Shown here: positions 22,488 through 34,300 of the stretch, piece by piece
Layout: every line of letters starts with the position of its first letter
How positions within the stretch are numbered: the first letter of the stretch is position 1
Source: Onthophagus taurus
Lineage: Eukaryota > Arthropoda > Insecta > Coleoptera > Scarabaeidae
Assembly: GCF_036711975.1 (NCBI RefSeq)
Contig: NC_091968.1
Coordinates: 29,559,001 to 29,623,000 of the forward strand
Direction: 5' to 3'
DNA: 64,000 nt
Position numbers and translations under genes: made by a program
The notes under the pieces: generated by a model
Told to the model about the DNA's origin: nothing
The model's database searches: none
The model's input: only the letters and a program-made list of their open reading frames with translations

Positions 22488-23558
22488 ATGACGTCCTCAC
22501 TGTTGGGTTCGTACGCAAACAACCATAACCTCCTTACATCGATAAAGGATGAAATAGCAGCAAATTTATTAATGCAAAATTATATTCAACGTTTAAATAC
22601 GTTTGAAGGTTGGTCTGTTTCGTTCATTGGTAAGGAAACGTTAGCCGAAGATGGTTTTTATTATTTCGGTGAAGGCGATAAAGTTCGTTGTGCATTTTGC
22701 GGCGTAGAAATTGGTCGTTGGGAGCGCGGAGACGTTCCAAACGCCGAACATCGTCGTTGGAATCCAAATTGTCCGCTTTTGAACAACAGCGTACGGCTTA
22801 ATTTGTGTATAGGTGTTGACGATTGTGGTTATAAAATGGATGATAATCGGTTTAGAAAGGAAGAGGGTGAAGAAAGAAATTTATCGGTTTTATTAAATAA
22901 TTTGGGGATTGAAACGAACATAACGGTTTCACATCCGAATTATGCACTTTTTGATAAGAGGTTAGCTTCTTTTGAACATTGGCCCGTTTCGATAAAGCAA
23001 AAACCGAAAGATTTAGCTTCGGCCGGTTATTATTATACAGGATATGGTGATCAAACTGTATGTTTCCATTGCGGGTTGGGTTTAAAAGCATGGCAAGAAG
23101 ACGATGATCCATGGGAACAACACGCTTTATGGTCTGAAAAATGTGTGTTTTTAAGATTACAAAAAGGCGTTGAGTATATTAAAGAAATCAAAGAGAAACA
23201 TCATTCCGGATTTATGGAGAATTCGATTCCTTCTTCACCGACAAGTAGTGTACAAGCACAAGAAATGTGTGCAAGTTTAAATATCGATATCACAAAACGA
23301 AGAAATTCTTCAGTTCAAACTCAAAACGGCATTATTAATGATACCAAAGAAGCTGTAACCGCAGCGTCTTCTTCTTCTTCTTCATCATCGAGTAATAAAA
23401 GTGTTCCTCTATGCGGTATTTGCTACGTTAATGAACGTTCAATAGTAAATCTGCCTTGTAGGCACATGATAGCGTGTGTCGATTGTGCGGCGACTGCTAC
23501 AACGTGCCCGGTTTGTAGACAAGAAGTACGCGCTTGCGTTAAAGCTTTCATGGCTTAA
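22488..23558 (+). CDS. Diap1: inhibitor of apoptosis, DIAP1-type (2 BIR + RING)
   Basis: The coding region is one exon. An acceptor (CTTGTTTCAG, ending at 22463) precedes it, and the ATG at 22488 follows 24 untranslated bases, giving 356 residues. BIR1 (about 36-103) runs from QRLNTFEGW to WNPNCPLL. BIR2 (about 152-220) runs from KRLASFEHW to WSEKCVFL, with the groove residues DDDPWEQHALW. The C-terminal RING runs from CGICYVNERS to CPVCRQE and ends in RACVKAFMA. Two BIRs plus a RING is the DIAP1 layout. In flies this ubiquitin ligase blocks Dronc and the effector caspases and is removed when Reaper, Hid or Grim bind its BIRs. A ten-residue Ser run coded by TCT/TCA repeats precedes the RING. 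The gene is likely regulated through the GC-rich islands upstream. Confidence 0.93.
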   Translation: MTSSLLGSYANNHNLLTSIKDEIAANLLMQNYIQRLNTFEGWSVSFIGKETLAEDGFYYFGEGDKVRCAFCGVEIGRWERGDVPNAEHRRWNPNCPLLNNSVRLNLCIGVDDCGYKMDDNRFRKEEGEERNLSVLLNNLGIETNITVSHPNYALFDKRLASFEHWPVSIKQKPKDLASAGYYYTGYGDQTVCFHCGLGLKAWQEDDDPWEQHALWSEKCVFLRLQKGVEYIKEIKEKHHSGFMENSIPSSPTSSVQAQEMCASLNIDITKRRNSSVQTQNGIINDTKEAVTAASSSSSSSSSNKSVPLCGICYVNERSIVNLPCRHMIACVDCAATATTCPVCRQEVRACVKAFMA

Positions 23559-25190
23559 AAGAGACTTTGATTTTATACTTTTGGTTAAAAGAAATAATAA
23601 GAGAACACGCGTATTACGTTTTTCCTTATCCTGTACTCCAGATAATAATGTATTTTGTCCTCCTAGTCAAAGAACAAGAGCTTTTTTAGGAATCTCATAT
23701 CACGTTCTAACGATTTTTTTAAACTACTACTATTTGTATATTGAATGTTAACTAATGACTCTTTATAAGTGGTAACCACAAATACACACACAGAACACGC
23801 ACTGATTTTTACCCAATTTCGTATTCGATTTTTGATAATAATATTATTATTAAAAAAGGAACAATTTAATTATTATTATTAATGTAATCGCCTGAAATAG
23901 AAATGTGTAAAAGCGAGATGAGTGAGTTTTTGGTAATAATATTTATTGCGAACTGTGGGTTTTTTAATAAGATGTATTTATGAAAAATATGGGAGAGTGA
24001 AAAAGTTTTTTTTAATTTTAGATTGAACGTTATGGATCATTCGAGACCTTTTTTGATTTAGTACAAAAATAAATCTTTTCTTTGCCTGTTTGTGTGGTGA
24101 AGTAAACTTTGTGTGATGTAAAAATTTAAGTTTTTTTAATGAAGGATGATTGCGTACAGATGAAAATGTGAATAACAAGATAAAAAGAACTAAAACTGTA
24201 CATAATTCCTATACTTTTGTCTCCAAAATAGACTAGTTTAGTTGTAATGATGATTGATAATATAGATTTATTGTTAAAATTATTTTTAATTTTTTTCCTT
24301 TCATTTAATTTTCTACAAAAAAAAGTTAATAGGGGCGAAATAGGCGGGAAAACTTGGGATTTAGCCTGGTTCTTTCCGACCTTCCTAGAAATTGATATTT
24401 TATACCTGCCGGCGCTAAAATTCCCGGAAATATTTCACAATCTTGACATAATCGTGTTTATCTTTTCGAGTGATTTATTTACGTTTCAGAAATTTTATGG
24501 CGCCTTAAATTTGTTTGTAGTGAATTCAAATAAGAAAATGATTAGAAATTAAAACTTAAAAATAATCTTTATAACCTAAAATTTTAAATTTAGGTTAAAC
24601 ACGTTACGCCATCTATTAACAAGTAGAACTTGTCAAAGAATGATTGTAAAGTTAGCTTCAGCACCACAATTAGTTGATCGATTCGTCATTACCGAATTAA
24701 TAATTGATTAAAAATATATTGAAATTCGAATTTGATGATATCGCCGATTAATACATATAATATCCTAACCTTACCACATTCTTTATTAACATTGGTAATA
24801 ATTTAAAAATGTTGTGGATTTTTAATACCATTTAAACGTTCATATGGTAATTAGCACCATCTTTCTTTCGTTACCCGAATTAAAAAACGTCATATTACAA
24901 AATAACCTCAAAAACTTAAATGAAATTTAAATTAAAATTATTTTTAAGTAAATTTGGATTAAGATTAAATTTTTTCATGTATATAACGGTTATTTCGAAA
25001 AATTTCATATTTTTTCTAATTATTCTGTTTATTAAAAATGTAATTCGTGTTGCTATGGAGATTTGACGTTTCAATCAAATTTTTGACGTTGACGTTCTAC
25101 CTTTTCAAATACAGTATGCGCCAAAATATTTTATTATTGTTATTAGCAGTCTAGACAGTGTTCATAACGAATTATTTTCTTAAATTTTAT
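23559..25190. other. DIAP1 3' UTR and intergenic
   Basis: The first several hundred bases are the likely 3' untranslated region. They are AT-rich, with ATTTA words and ACAAAAATAAATC near 24062 as a possible polyadenylation site. Beyond about 24250 nothing is recognised except one CGCCATCT word (24607-24614). Confidence 0.4.
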
Positions 25191-25194
25191 CTTT

Positions 25195-25672
25195 AGATGA
25201 TGATGAAATGGTTGAGGATGATACATCAACATCACAAGGTAACAGACCAACTCTTTGCTATAGTAACCGACAATGTCGGTGCATTGATTAAAGCAAGAAA
25301 TATACTTCATGAAAAGTATAAACATATTTCTGTTTATGGATACATTGCTCATACGCTAAATTTGATAATTGGAGACATTTCAAAAATGAAAATCATTTCC
25401 TGCCATTTCCTTAAAATTACTTGTGAAAACGCGATGGGGATCAATTATTCATAATTTAAAAAGTCTTCTTGATACAAAATATGCATTAAAAGAATTAGCC
25501 GTTTATGAAGCAGAAGATAAACTCATTGTCAGTGAACGAGTTTCAAAGTTGATATTAAATGAGGATATTTTTTGGGTAAAAGTTTCAAACCTTTATCACC
25601 TAACAAACACTAATGTTAAATACATAACCCAACTAGAAGGAGATAAAATAAAGTTAAGCTAAGTAGCTGAAT
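25195..25672 (+). pseudogene. hAT-type transposase fragment (frameshifted)
   Basis: Two overlapping frames read like one hAT-superfamily protein. The first has FAIVTDNVGALIKARNILHE, then HISVYGYIAHTLNLIIGDI, the classic VTDNA.NM..A and C.AH.LNL..D motifs. The second continues with KTRWGSIIHNLKSLLDTKYA. A frame change near 25420 separates them. The N-terminal zinc finger and C-terminal dimerisation domain are missing, so this is a relic. Confidence 0.75.
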
Positions 25673-25739
25673 GCTTTTATGAGTTGGAAAGTCATTTTGA
25701 GCTTACGGCTGAACGAACCATTCGATTTTATACGACATT

Positions 25740-25945
25740 GAAGTGATTTGGAAACGTTGTCAGAGTTTTTTTGCCCACTGTTTATTCATCCAAATGTTCC
25801 TGGCATGAAAAATCTTTCGTTTCTGAGTAACAGTAAGAGGTGTACCATCATTATCTTCAATGAAATAGCACACCATTTCCTGAGACTGCACACCAAATCG
25901 TCACCGTGTCTGGCCTCTTGAAACCAAAAAAGCGAATTGTTTGGC
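25740..25945 (-). pseudogene. mariner-like transposase fragment
   Basis: On the minus strand RPDTVTIWCAVSGNG is followed, after a one-base frame change, by YFIEDNDGTPLTVTQ. This is the VTVWCAVS..GIIGPYFFED....VTV stretch between the first two catalytic aspartates of mariner-like transposases. It is short and broken and lies just beyond the hAT relic. Confidence 0.6.
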
Positions 25946-25959
25946 GATTAATACGTGAC

Positions 25960-26695
25960 TTATTAATTTTAGTTAAATAATTAAAACAACCAACATTTAT
26001 AACAACTCTTTATTGAATCATGTCTTAAAAATCAACACACAGGCATCGGTCGACGACGTTCATAAAAAAAAAAACGTTTTAAACCCACCACAGACGAGAA
26101 AAAAACGTAGGTGTATTACAAAGTGTGACGGACGATTATATTTATTTTGAAAAATACCTATTGCCTTTGTTAAAATTGCAAAAACGGGGCAATCAACAAA
26201 TTTGTCCCACTTAATTTTCGGCCAAAGAACTATTTTATTTACAATAAGCGTTTTATTATTTTTATATTTTCATTATTTATTTATATTTTTTTAATTCTCA
26301 TTAATTATTGTTCTCAGGTACATCAGGACATGATTTTTATTAATTAATAATTAATAAATTGAATTTTTCACACCCCTCGTCCCAGGGAATAATTTAAATA
26401 TAATGAATTAATTGACAGATTATTTACAAAAAAATGATATATCGAAAAACTATCTCAATTAAAGTAATCAGCAAAAGTACACAACCAGTTCTTATTAAAC
26501 ACTAATTCTTTTATGCGATAAGCGAGTTAAATTATATATTACAAGCTGAAGAATTTAATTTTTTATACAAAAAAAATCACTTCCACATTCACATCATTAA
26601 AATCACTTCACAACTTTTTTTTTTGATATGAATAGTCTTTTATTATTATAATTAAATACAACCCCAAACTACATTTTTTTTGTTCATTAAGGCTT
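25960..26695. other. UBTD 3' UTR and spacer
   Basis: AT-rich sequence downstream of the UBTD stop; nothing else recognised. Confidence 0.4.
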
Positions 26696-27607
26696 TCATG
26701 ATCCCATTTTTAAACCTTCAATATTAACAATAACCTGAACAACATATCCGTTAGGAATTTTCGCTTCTTCCACATGTAATTTATCCCCCAACAATTTTCC
26801 ACCGTAAAACCATCTTTGTCTCGACGATTCAATTCCTTCCTGACTTTGTAATTTCTTTTTGCACACTCCGATTGTATCAGTCGAGTACACAGCCAGTTTT
26901 ACATCCATGCAATTATGAGATAATCTCAATTTTAATACAGTTTCTGAACCACCTTCGACCGGTTCTGAACATTCAGCTGGGGAATCTCTTCCATTATCTT
27001 CTTTTACAATGTTAATCGGATAAGAGAGACAATAAATGGGGACTTGGTATCTCGAACCTAATTCATCATAACATTCTGTTAAGTAGCCGTTCGGTACTGA
27101 AACGCTCGCTCCATCTAAAATTGCTTGGGCTAATTCGTAATCTTTTGATTCGGCAGCTACCGCTGCGGCTCTAAGTGCATCCCAAATTTCTTTGCGACCG
27201 TCAAACGCCGGTGCTGTATCCCAAAATTCGTCTCGTTTACTACGAAGTTGACCTTCCGTTAATGGCACATCGGATTTCCAACGAATTGTTTCGTGACATA
27301 AAGGATGATTTTTTCGAGTACTTCCTATAAAAAATTTTTGACATCAATAAAAAAATTAACACATAACCTCTAAAGGAAATGTCAAATAATTTTTTTCAAT
27401 GTTTAATTTAATCTTTGTACTTGTGAATAATTAACGAATTGAATTAAGTTAATTAACATGCGAATCACGTACGAAATTGTCGTGGATGAAGGTTAAAAAA
27501 TTAATTAATTTTTTTTTGGGATAAATACCTGTGTATGGCCTGGAATTAGACCCGGAGTCCTCGATAGCCCCGCTTCGACCGCGGGAAACACCTATGCAGC
27601 CGCCCAT
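26696..27607 (-). CDS. UBTD: ubiquitin domain-containing protein (UBTD1/2)
   Basis: Two exons: 27529-27607 and 26696-27324. The intron starts GTATTT and ends TTTATAG, and the joined codon is G|GA. The protein has 235 residues, matching human UBTD2 (234). The N-terminus MGGCIGVSRG is a good N-myristoylation signal with a palmitoylatable Cys. The family's N-terminal domain follows: RWKSDVPLTEGQLRSKRDEF, then WDTAPAFDGRKEIWDALRAA. The C-terminal ubiquitin-like fold has LKLRLSHNCMDVKLAVYSTD and then QRWFYGGKLLGD. UBTD proteins work with ubiquitin E2 enzymes of the UBE2D type and influence Hippo and EGFR signalling in mammals. A membrane-anchored adaptor role here is inferred. The gene is head to head with sulfite oxidase. 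Confidence 0.93.
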
Positions 27608-28351
27608 TGTCCCAACGGGGGCACCCGTACGGGCATCTCACACGATCCGCGATCCTCCGCTGCGAATATCCCCGTCAAATTATCCATTTTCTGCCCATTA
27701 TTCGTTCTTGTCCGTAACAGAATGACAGATATGACAGGAGGGTTTCATGTAGATGTCGCTTTATTACTGTTTTTGTAATGTTTACCAATTTATGAAGATA
27801 AAAGTCCCTACTTTTTTTTCGTTTTAATTATTTAAAAAAAAATATTATTTTAAATTTATTAACTTAACACGTTAATTTTGTACTATTTTAAAAGCACGTG
27901 AACTTTTTAAATTACGTAAGAAAAATTGTTTAAAAATTAACACCTAAGTTTAATCCCTAACCTAACTAAATTAAGTAACCAAAGTTGTTTTAATCAGTTA
28001 TCACTATTTCTCAAAAGTTTTATTTATAATTTCAATAAAATATCATTAATTTGTATTATCTGTAGTGTTATTTTATCAACATTTCTATTATTAGCAATTA
28101 TTGCGTTAGAATTATTACCAAACAACATGATAAAAAGTTAGGTTACAATAAATTTGTCATAATACTATAAATTTCTAGTTAAATTTTAAAATTTATCAAT
28201 TTACGTTTAAATAAAATCACTTTCACATGTTATTGACACAAAACAGGTTGAAATTTTTGCAGAACCCAAAATCTTCGCAAAAGATTTAAATAAACAACAA
28301 ATTAGTTAACTTAAAAACAGTCTTAAAGTTGTTTTGTGCGTTACGATTACG
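27608..28351. promoter_or_regulatory. bidirectional promoter region, UBTD / sulfite oxidase
   Basis: This 744-bp gap separates two divergent start codons. It is AT-rich throughout, with a somewhat GC-richer start near 27610-27720 next to UBTD. No TATA box or named site is convincing. Confidence 0.4.
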
Positions 28352-31300
28352 ATGAGTTTTATGCCACAAAGGTAAATGAAACTAGCTAAAACTTTATTGT
28401 AACATAAACAAGTTGCTTTTTAGGTTGGTTTTATCTAGAACTTTATTTAATCAGGCTTTAAAGTTAAATACAACTCGTTGTCTTAGTTATAAAGTAAATA
28501 GGATTAAAAATGAATATAAAGGAACCAATTCCAATTGGAATTTTAGTTACAAATCCGTATTAATCGCATCTACGATTGTTGGTTATGTGGGTTATGGCGT
28601 TTATAAGAAAAAAAGGAATGTTTACTTGGAAGATTTGTCGTCAGCGGGAAAATATAAAGAAAATCTTCCTAAATACACGATGGAAGAAGTAAATAAACAC
28701 GCTACAAAGTTAATATTTTAGGTTATAAATAAAATCATAAATTAGATTTTTTTATTTTTAAAGAGAAACTGGAATTTGGGTCACTTACAAACAAGGAGTT
28801 TACGATATTACGAACTTTATTAACGAACACCCAGGTGGTGATCAAATCTTAATGGCTGCGGGAAGCTCAATTGAACCGTTTTGGTTACTTTACGGCATCC
28901 ATAAAACCCCACAAATATACAAAATCCTCGAAGAAATGCGCATAGGGAATATATCCGAAGATGAAACTCGTTTTGTTATACAAGACATGGACGATCCGTA
29001 CTCAGGGGAACCTTTAAGGCACACGGTTTTAAAACCAGCATCAGAAAAGCCTTATAATGCCGAGCCACCATCAACTTTATTAGTAGAGCATTTTTTAACA
29101 CCAAAGTCAGTTTTAAAAATTAATAAAAAAAGAATTTATAACAATTTAATTGATTTTAGTGAAATTTTTTATGTACGAAATCATTTACCCGTACCTTACG
29201 TTGACCCAGAAACTTATGAACTGGAAATTGAGGTCGATAATGGGACCAATAACATTAAGAAAACTTTAAAATTAGAAGATTTAAAAAAATTACCCAAACA
29301 CACGATAAACGCCACGATTATGTGCGCTGGAAATCGTCGCAGTGAAATGAATCGGATTAAAGAAGTGAAAGGGTTGAGTTGGGGGCAAGCTTCTGTAGGT
29401 AATGCTCAATGGGGTGGTGCTAGATTAAGCGATGTTTTAAAATTAGTTGGAATTACGGATGAATCCCAAGGATATCAACATATTCAAGTAAGTCTATATA
29501 TTGTAATAATAAAACTAAAAAATTTAAACAATTATAAAATAATGTTAGATACTATATGCTAGTGAATTTCGGTACATTTTATTGTTCTTTAATGTCGATG
29601 CGAAGTAATTTTAAAGATTCGATACCAGATAACCTCAATTTAAATTTTTCGAAATTATTTATTTAAATCTTTATCTACCCGGATCAAACCTATTTAGAAG
29701 GATAAACTTAACTTGGTTAACAAAGAAAATAATTAATATTTGTATGGAATAATGAAATTTGGATGAAAATTTACAAAATTAATTTGAACATATTGGAAAA
29801 TTTATCGTTGAGATCAGAAGAAAATGAATGGATATTTGAAAATTGATTTAAAAGAGCATCAAAATTACGAAATATCACGCATAATTATAAATAATTTTAA
29901 AAATTTAAATAATAATTTGACAAATTGAATTAGAGACATTTCAAATGTCAAAGTTGGCTACATTGAAAAAACTAAGACACAAATTCCAAATCCGTAAATT
30001 TAACCAATCAGGAGAGGTTATTTGGAAATTTAACATCCGAAAAACGGAATTTATCCACATAAAGAGTGTGCTTCCTGTTGTCTAAAGAAACACACACATT
30101 TTTTTTTGCTCTGCTAAAAATTAATTAAATCAACGTGTCAACGAGTTAAAAAAATTATATCGCTCCTGATAAAGTAAAGCAATTGGTTCCGTTTCTGGTA
30201 GAAACCATCATCACTAGTGAAGAGAAAAATTGGTTCTCAATCCTGAATCCAACTGTTCCTGTCACGAAGAAAATATTATTCTGAGTTTGACCTGCAAGGT
30301 TCCCATAGAAACAAATTGGCTAAGTTATTTTTTTTTATAATTTATTGTTTTTGTTGATACATTTTTTAAAGAAAAAGACTCTTTTTACCTTCAATACGAG
30401 AAGTTCTTGATAAGTCCAATATAAATTTTGAGATTACGATTACAATTTCCTAATTAATTTAATATTTGACGAGTTGTTTAAGACCATAACATATCTGAGT
30501 TGATAAATATTACTTCGAATCAACTAATTTAGAATATTTGTTTATATTTTGTTAATTTTGTCGACAACATCTCAATTTGATTGCACCTTAAGTTGTGCAC
30601 ATGTTTGTCTTGACAGTATTACTAGAACCTGCCTTAACCCTGAGATAATTCGACAATTCTGTTTAAATATTTAAATTTTTTTCAATTTAATAAAAAAACA
30701 AATTATTATAAAATTTAGTAATGTTTTCATTAAAATAATTCTTTTCAAAAGAAGAGGGACTATTTGCGGTCCATTTGGAAAAACATTACAATATATACCA
30801 AAATCTAATACTGAATAACAATTAAATTTAGAATTAACACTAGTCCTAGAACTTGAATCATTTGGATTTAGATGCACGCCTCTAAAGACGGTTAAACCCG
30901 AATTTTTCTAGTTGTAGGTCTAGTTTTAGTTCAATAGAAATATACAATAACCGAGCGCTATCTAATGCTAACTAGTTCTGCTTAGCATTATCACTGGAAC
31001 TAACACTAGAACTAGAAACATTCGAGTTTAGCCGTCCTTAAAGACGTGCTGCTATCGACGGCTAAACTCGAATGTTTCTAGTTTTTGGTTTAGTTTTTGT
31101 TCAATAGAAATGTGCAACAATCTAGCGCTGAGTAACAATTAAAACTAGAACTAACACTAGACCTAGAACTAGTAGGTACTTTCTAGTCCTAGGTTTAGTG
31201 TTAGTTCTAGTTTTACACTAATACTGGAACTAACACAAGACCTAGAACTAGAATCATTCGGATTTAGCCGCACGTCTCTCAAGACGGCTAAACCCGAATG

Positions 31301-34300
31301 ATTCTAGTTCTAGGTCTTGTATTAGTTCTAGTGTTAGTGCTAGTATCTGAAGACGTTCGCCTATCGTTTCTTCGATGCCAACTCTTTCTTCGGTAATGGA
31401 GCTACGATATCTGCTTTACTTGTATCCGAAACTAAGTTGTGAAGATTATGATAGATATACTACCGACGCTCTAAAGACAGTGTTGTTAAATACCCGGGTA
31501 TTTATTTTCAAGGGTAAATTTCCTGGATAGATACCCGGGGGTATTTACCCAAGATGGGTATTTATAGGTATTTATAAAATCTGATTTAAATTGAGTTGAT
31601 GGCAGTTTTGCAAGCACTTCAAGAATGCAGAGTTGATTATCGTATACCAAACTTATTTATAACATCTATAAGAATGCTACACGGTAAAATTGCATGAAAG
31701 TACTGATGAGATTAGAAGTAGTAAAGTACTGATTGTGAGTAAAAGAAGGCGATACACTGTTGAACCCAAATTGTTCATCACAGTCGTGGAGAGTGCATTT
31801 ACACAACCGGATTGGACCCAAAAAGGCATGAACATTGATGGCAAATGCTTAAGTAATTTGCGCTACGCGATTTTGGATAGCCTTGGAGAGATTAAATTAA
31901 TACTGAACCACTTAAAAGAAGTGTGTGCAAGAGTCGGGTGTCTAATAATAATATCAACGAGGAGAAATCAAAATTTATGACAAATCTTGTTCCCAGCTCT
32001 AACATCAACATTGGGGATAATGAGATGGAGAGGATTGACAGCTCTGTATATCTTGACTATGAGGTTCGTGTAACGAGAGATAATGAAACAAGCGAACTAA
32101 ACAGGAGGATTACACTCGTATGGGCAGCCTACGGGAAACTTAGAGACATCTTCAAGAGAAAAGGCCAAGAAAGGCTTTCAATCAATGCGTGTTTCCGGTG
32201 ACATACGGCTCCGAAACATTAACATTAACGATAGCCACTACCGATCCTAAGTGTAACTCTGAGGGACTACATACGAAATGAAGACCTATGAAAAAGTACT
32301 GGCGTAAATGATGTGGTCAACATCATGATGGCATCATGATGGCGGGTCATGTCTCGCGGATGAAGAATGAGTAGTGGACAAAAGGGTTGCTTGAGTGGGG
32401 GGCGAGCGAATAGACGAAGTAGGCGTCAAAAGAATGACCAACAACTGGATTCAGACAGCAATACCTGGAAAGAGTATCTATGACCGATAACCGTGGGAAG
32501 CAATGGAGACGATTTAATCGGATTTGGGTTGGGAATGGTCAATAAAAGCAGGAACAACTTTTTTAATTGCTAATGTATTTCGGTTATCTATTGCAACCTT
32601 CATCATAGCGAATTATACATGTTGTTCTAGAAGTGGGTTACGTAAAATCGTTTTGATGACGTAACATGATGGGTTTAGCCGTCTTGAAAGACGTGCGGCT
32701 AAACCCGAATGTTTTTAGTCCTAGGTCTTGTGTTAGTTCTAGTGATAGTGCTAGTGTAAAACTAGAACTAACATTAGTAGCTACACTGTACAGGGTGTCC
32801 AAATTTCGATGGGTTTGCACGATATCTCAGTTATTATGAAAGATAGAAAGTTGCGGTTTTCGCGAACCTGAGCTACTTTTTTGTGAAACTTGTAATGCCG
32901 CAAACCAAATTTTCATAGACCTCTTCGTTTTTGATATACAGTATTTCAAAATTTACGATTTTCAGACACCCCCCGTATCTCGGCTATCCGGAAACTTAAT
33001 AAAAAAGTAAAAACGGGTTCTAATAGATTTTTTCACGGAGAATCCAATGGTGCACGTAGAATTTTTCTAGTCATCACGGTTTTTGAGTTATAAACACAAC
33101 TTAGGTTTTTTTAAATGGAACCACCTATATTTTATTTTTTTATTGAACTGGATTCTTTTCAAGCTTTTCAATGATATATAATACTCTACACTTACCTTTA
33201 TAATTTATTAACCTCGAAATTGAATAAAATACATTATTTTATAAGTAGGCAATGATAAACAGACTGCCTAACCTGACGTCACAGAGATGGGCGGAGCTTA
33301 TATCGACTCCAAACAATTTCGTTGCTAACCACAGTTGCTAATGATATAAAAATGTCATTTGAAATGTCATAAAAAGTCACTTAGTTTATTTTATTTTAAC
33401 ACTAATTGAAAAATTGCATATGGTGATTTACCGTTAGCAACACACTTAGCTATGAAAATGATTGGAGTCGATATAAGCTCCGCCCATCTCTGTTACGTCA
33501 AGGCTTAGGTTGTCTATTAAGTGATCGCGTTGCTAGGATACCGGAATAAACAAAGTAAATATAGTTAATTACTGTCAAACTTAATTTTGAATTTTGTGCT
33601 AACAATAAGTCGTGTGTTACTTAATTACCTTTAATTAACTTAACTTAATTATCTTTTTCTTGAAATGGAGCGCTATGAAAATTATGAAAAATATGACATG
33701 CTAGCATGTTACATTCATGCAAATGAAAATATAAATCAAGCTGCTGAATTATACATAAATAGGTAGAATGCAACATTTATCAGCAATAACATTTTATTAG
33801 CAGATTGTTTCACTTCAGATATCCAGAAAGAGCGCAACCAAATTCAAAATTATTGGGCCACGAATTGTTTACAAAATATTTGAAGGAAACCTTTGCGCTA
33901 ATCGCTATTTGGCCATATTGCAAAAGGCTTTGCCAGAGATTTTGGATGATATTCCTCTTATTCGGCTAAATAATATTTATTTTCAGCAGGACGGAGCTCC
34001 CGCTCATAATGCGCAGTTAGTGAGTCGCTACCTAACTGCAGAATTTCCTGGTAGGTGGATAGGCACACATGGTCCAACGCGATGGCCAGCAAGATCACCT
34101 GATTTATCTATTTTGGACTTCTTTTTATGGGGATATATCAAGAATCGGGTATATAGTACCCAGAATCGAACAAAATTGGAATTGAAAATTGCTGTAACTG
34201 ATGCTTTTTCACATTTACAGCAACATCCCATAACTATTCTAAATGCAATTAAACGCATTACTAAACTTTGTGAACAATGTGTGCATCAAAATGGTAACAA

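Noticed and set aside
28413-28721. Sulfite oxidase N-terminal exon read as a separate 102-residue protein
   Set aside because: The tail after ATK is intron read-through; splicing at 28708/28764 joins it to the cytochrome b5 domain in frame.
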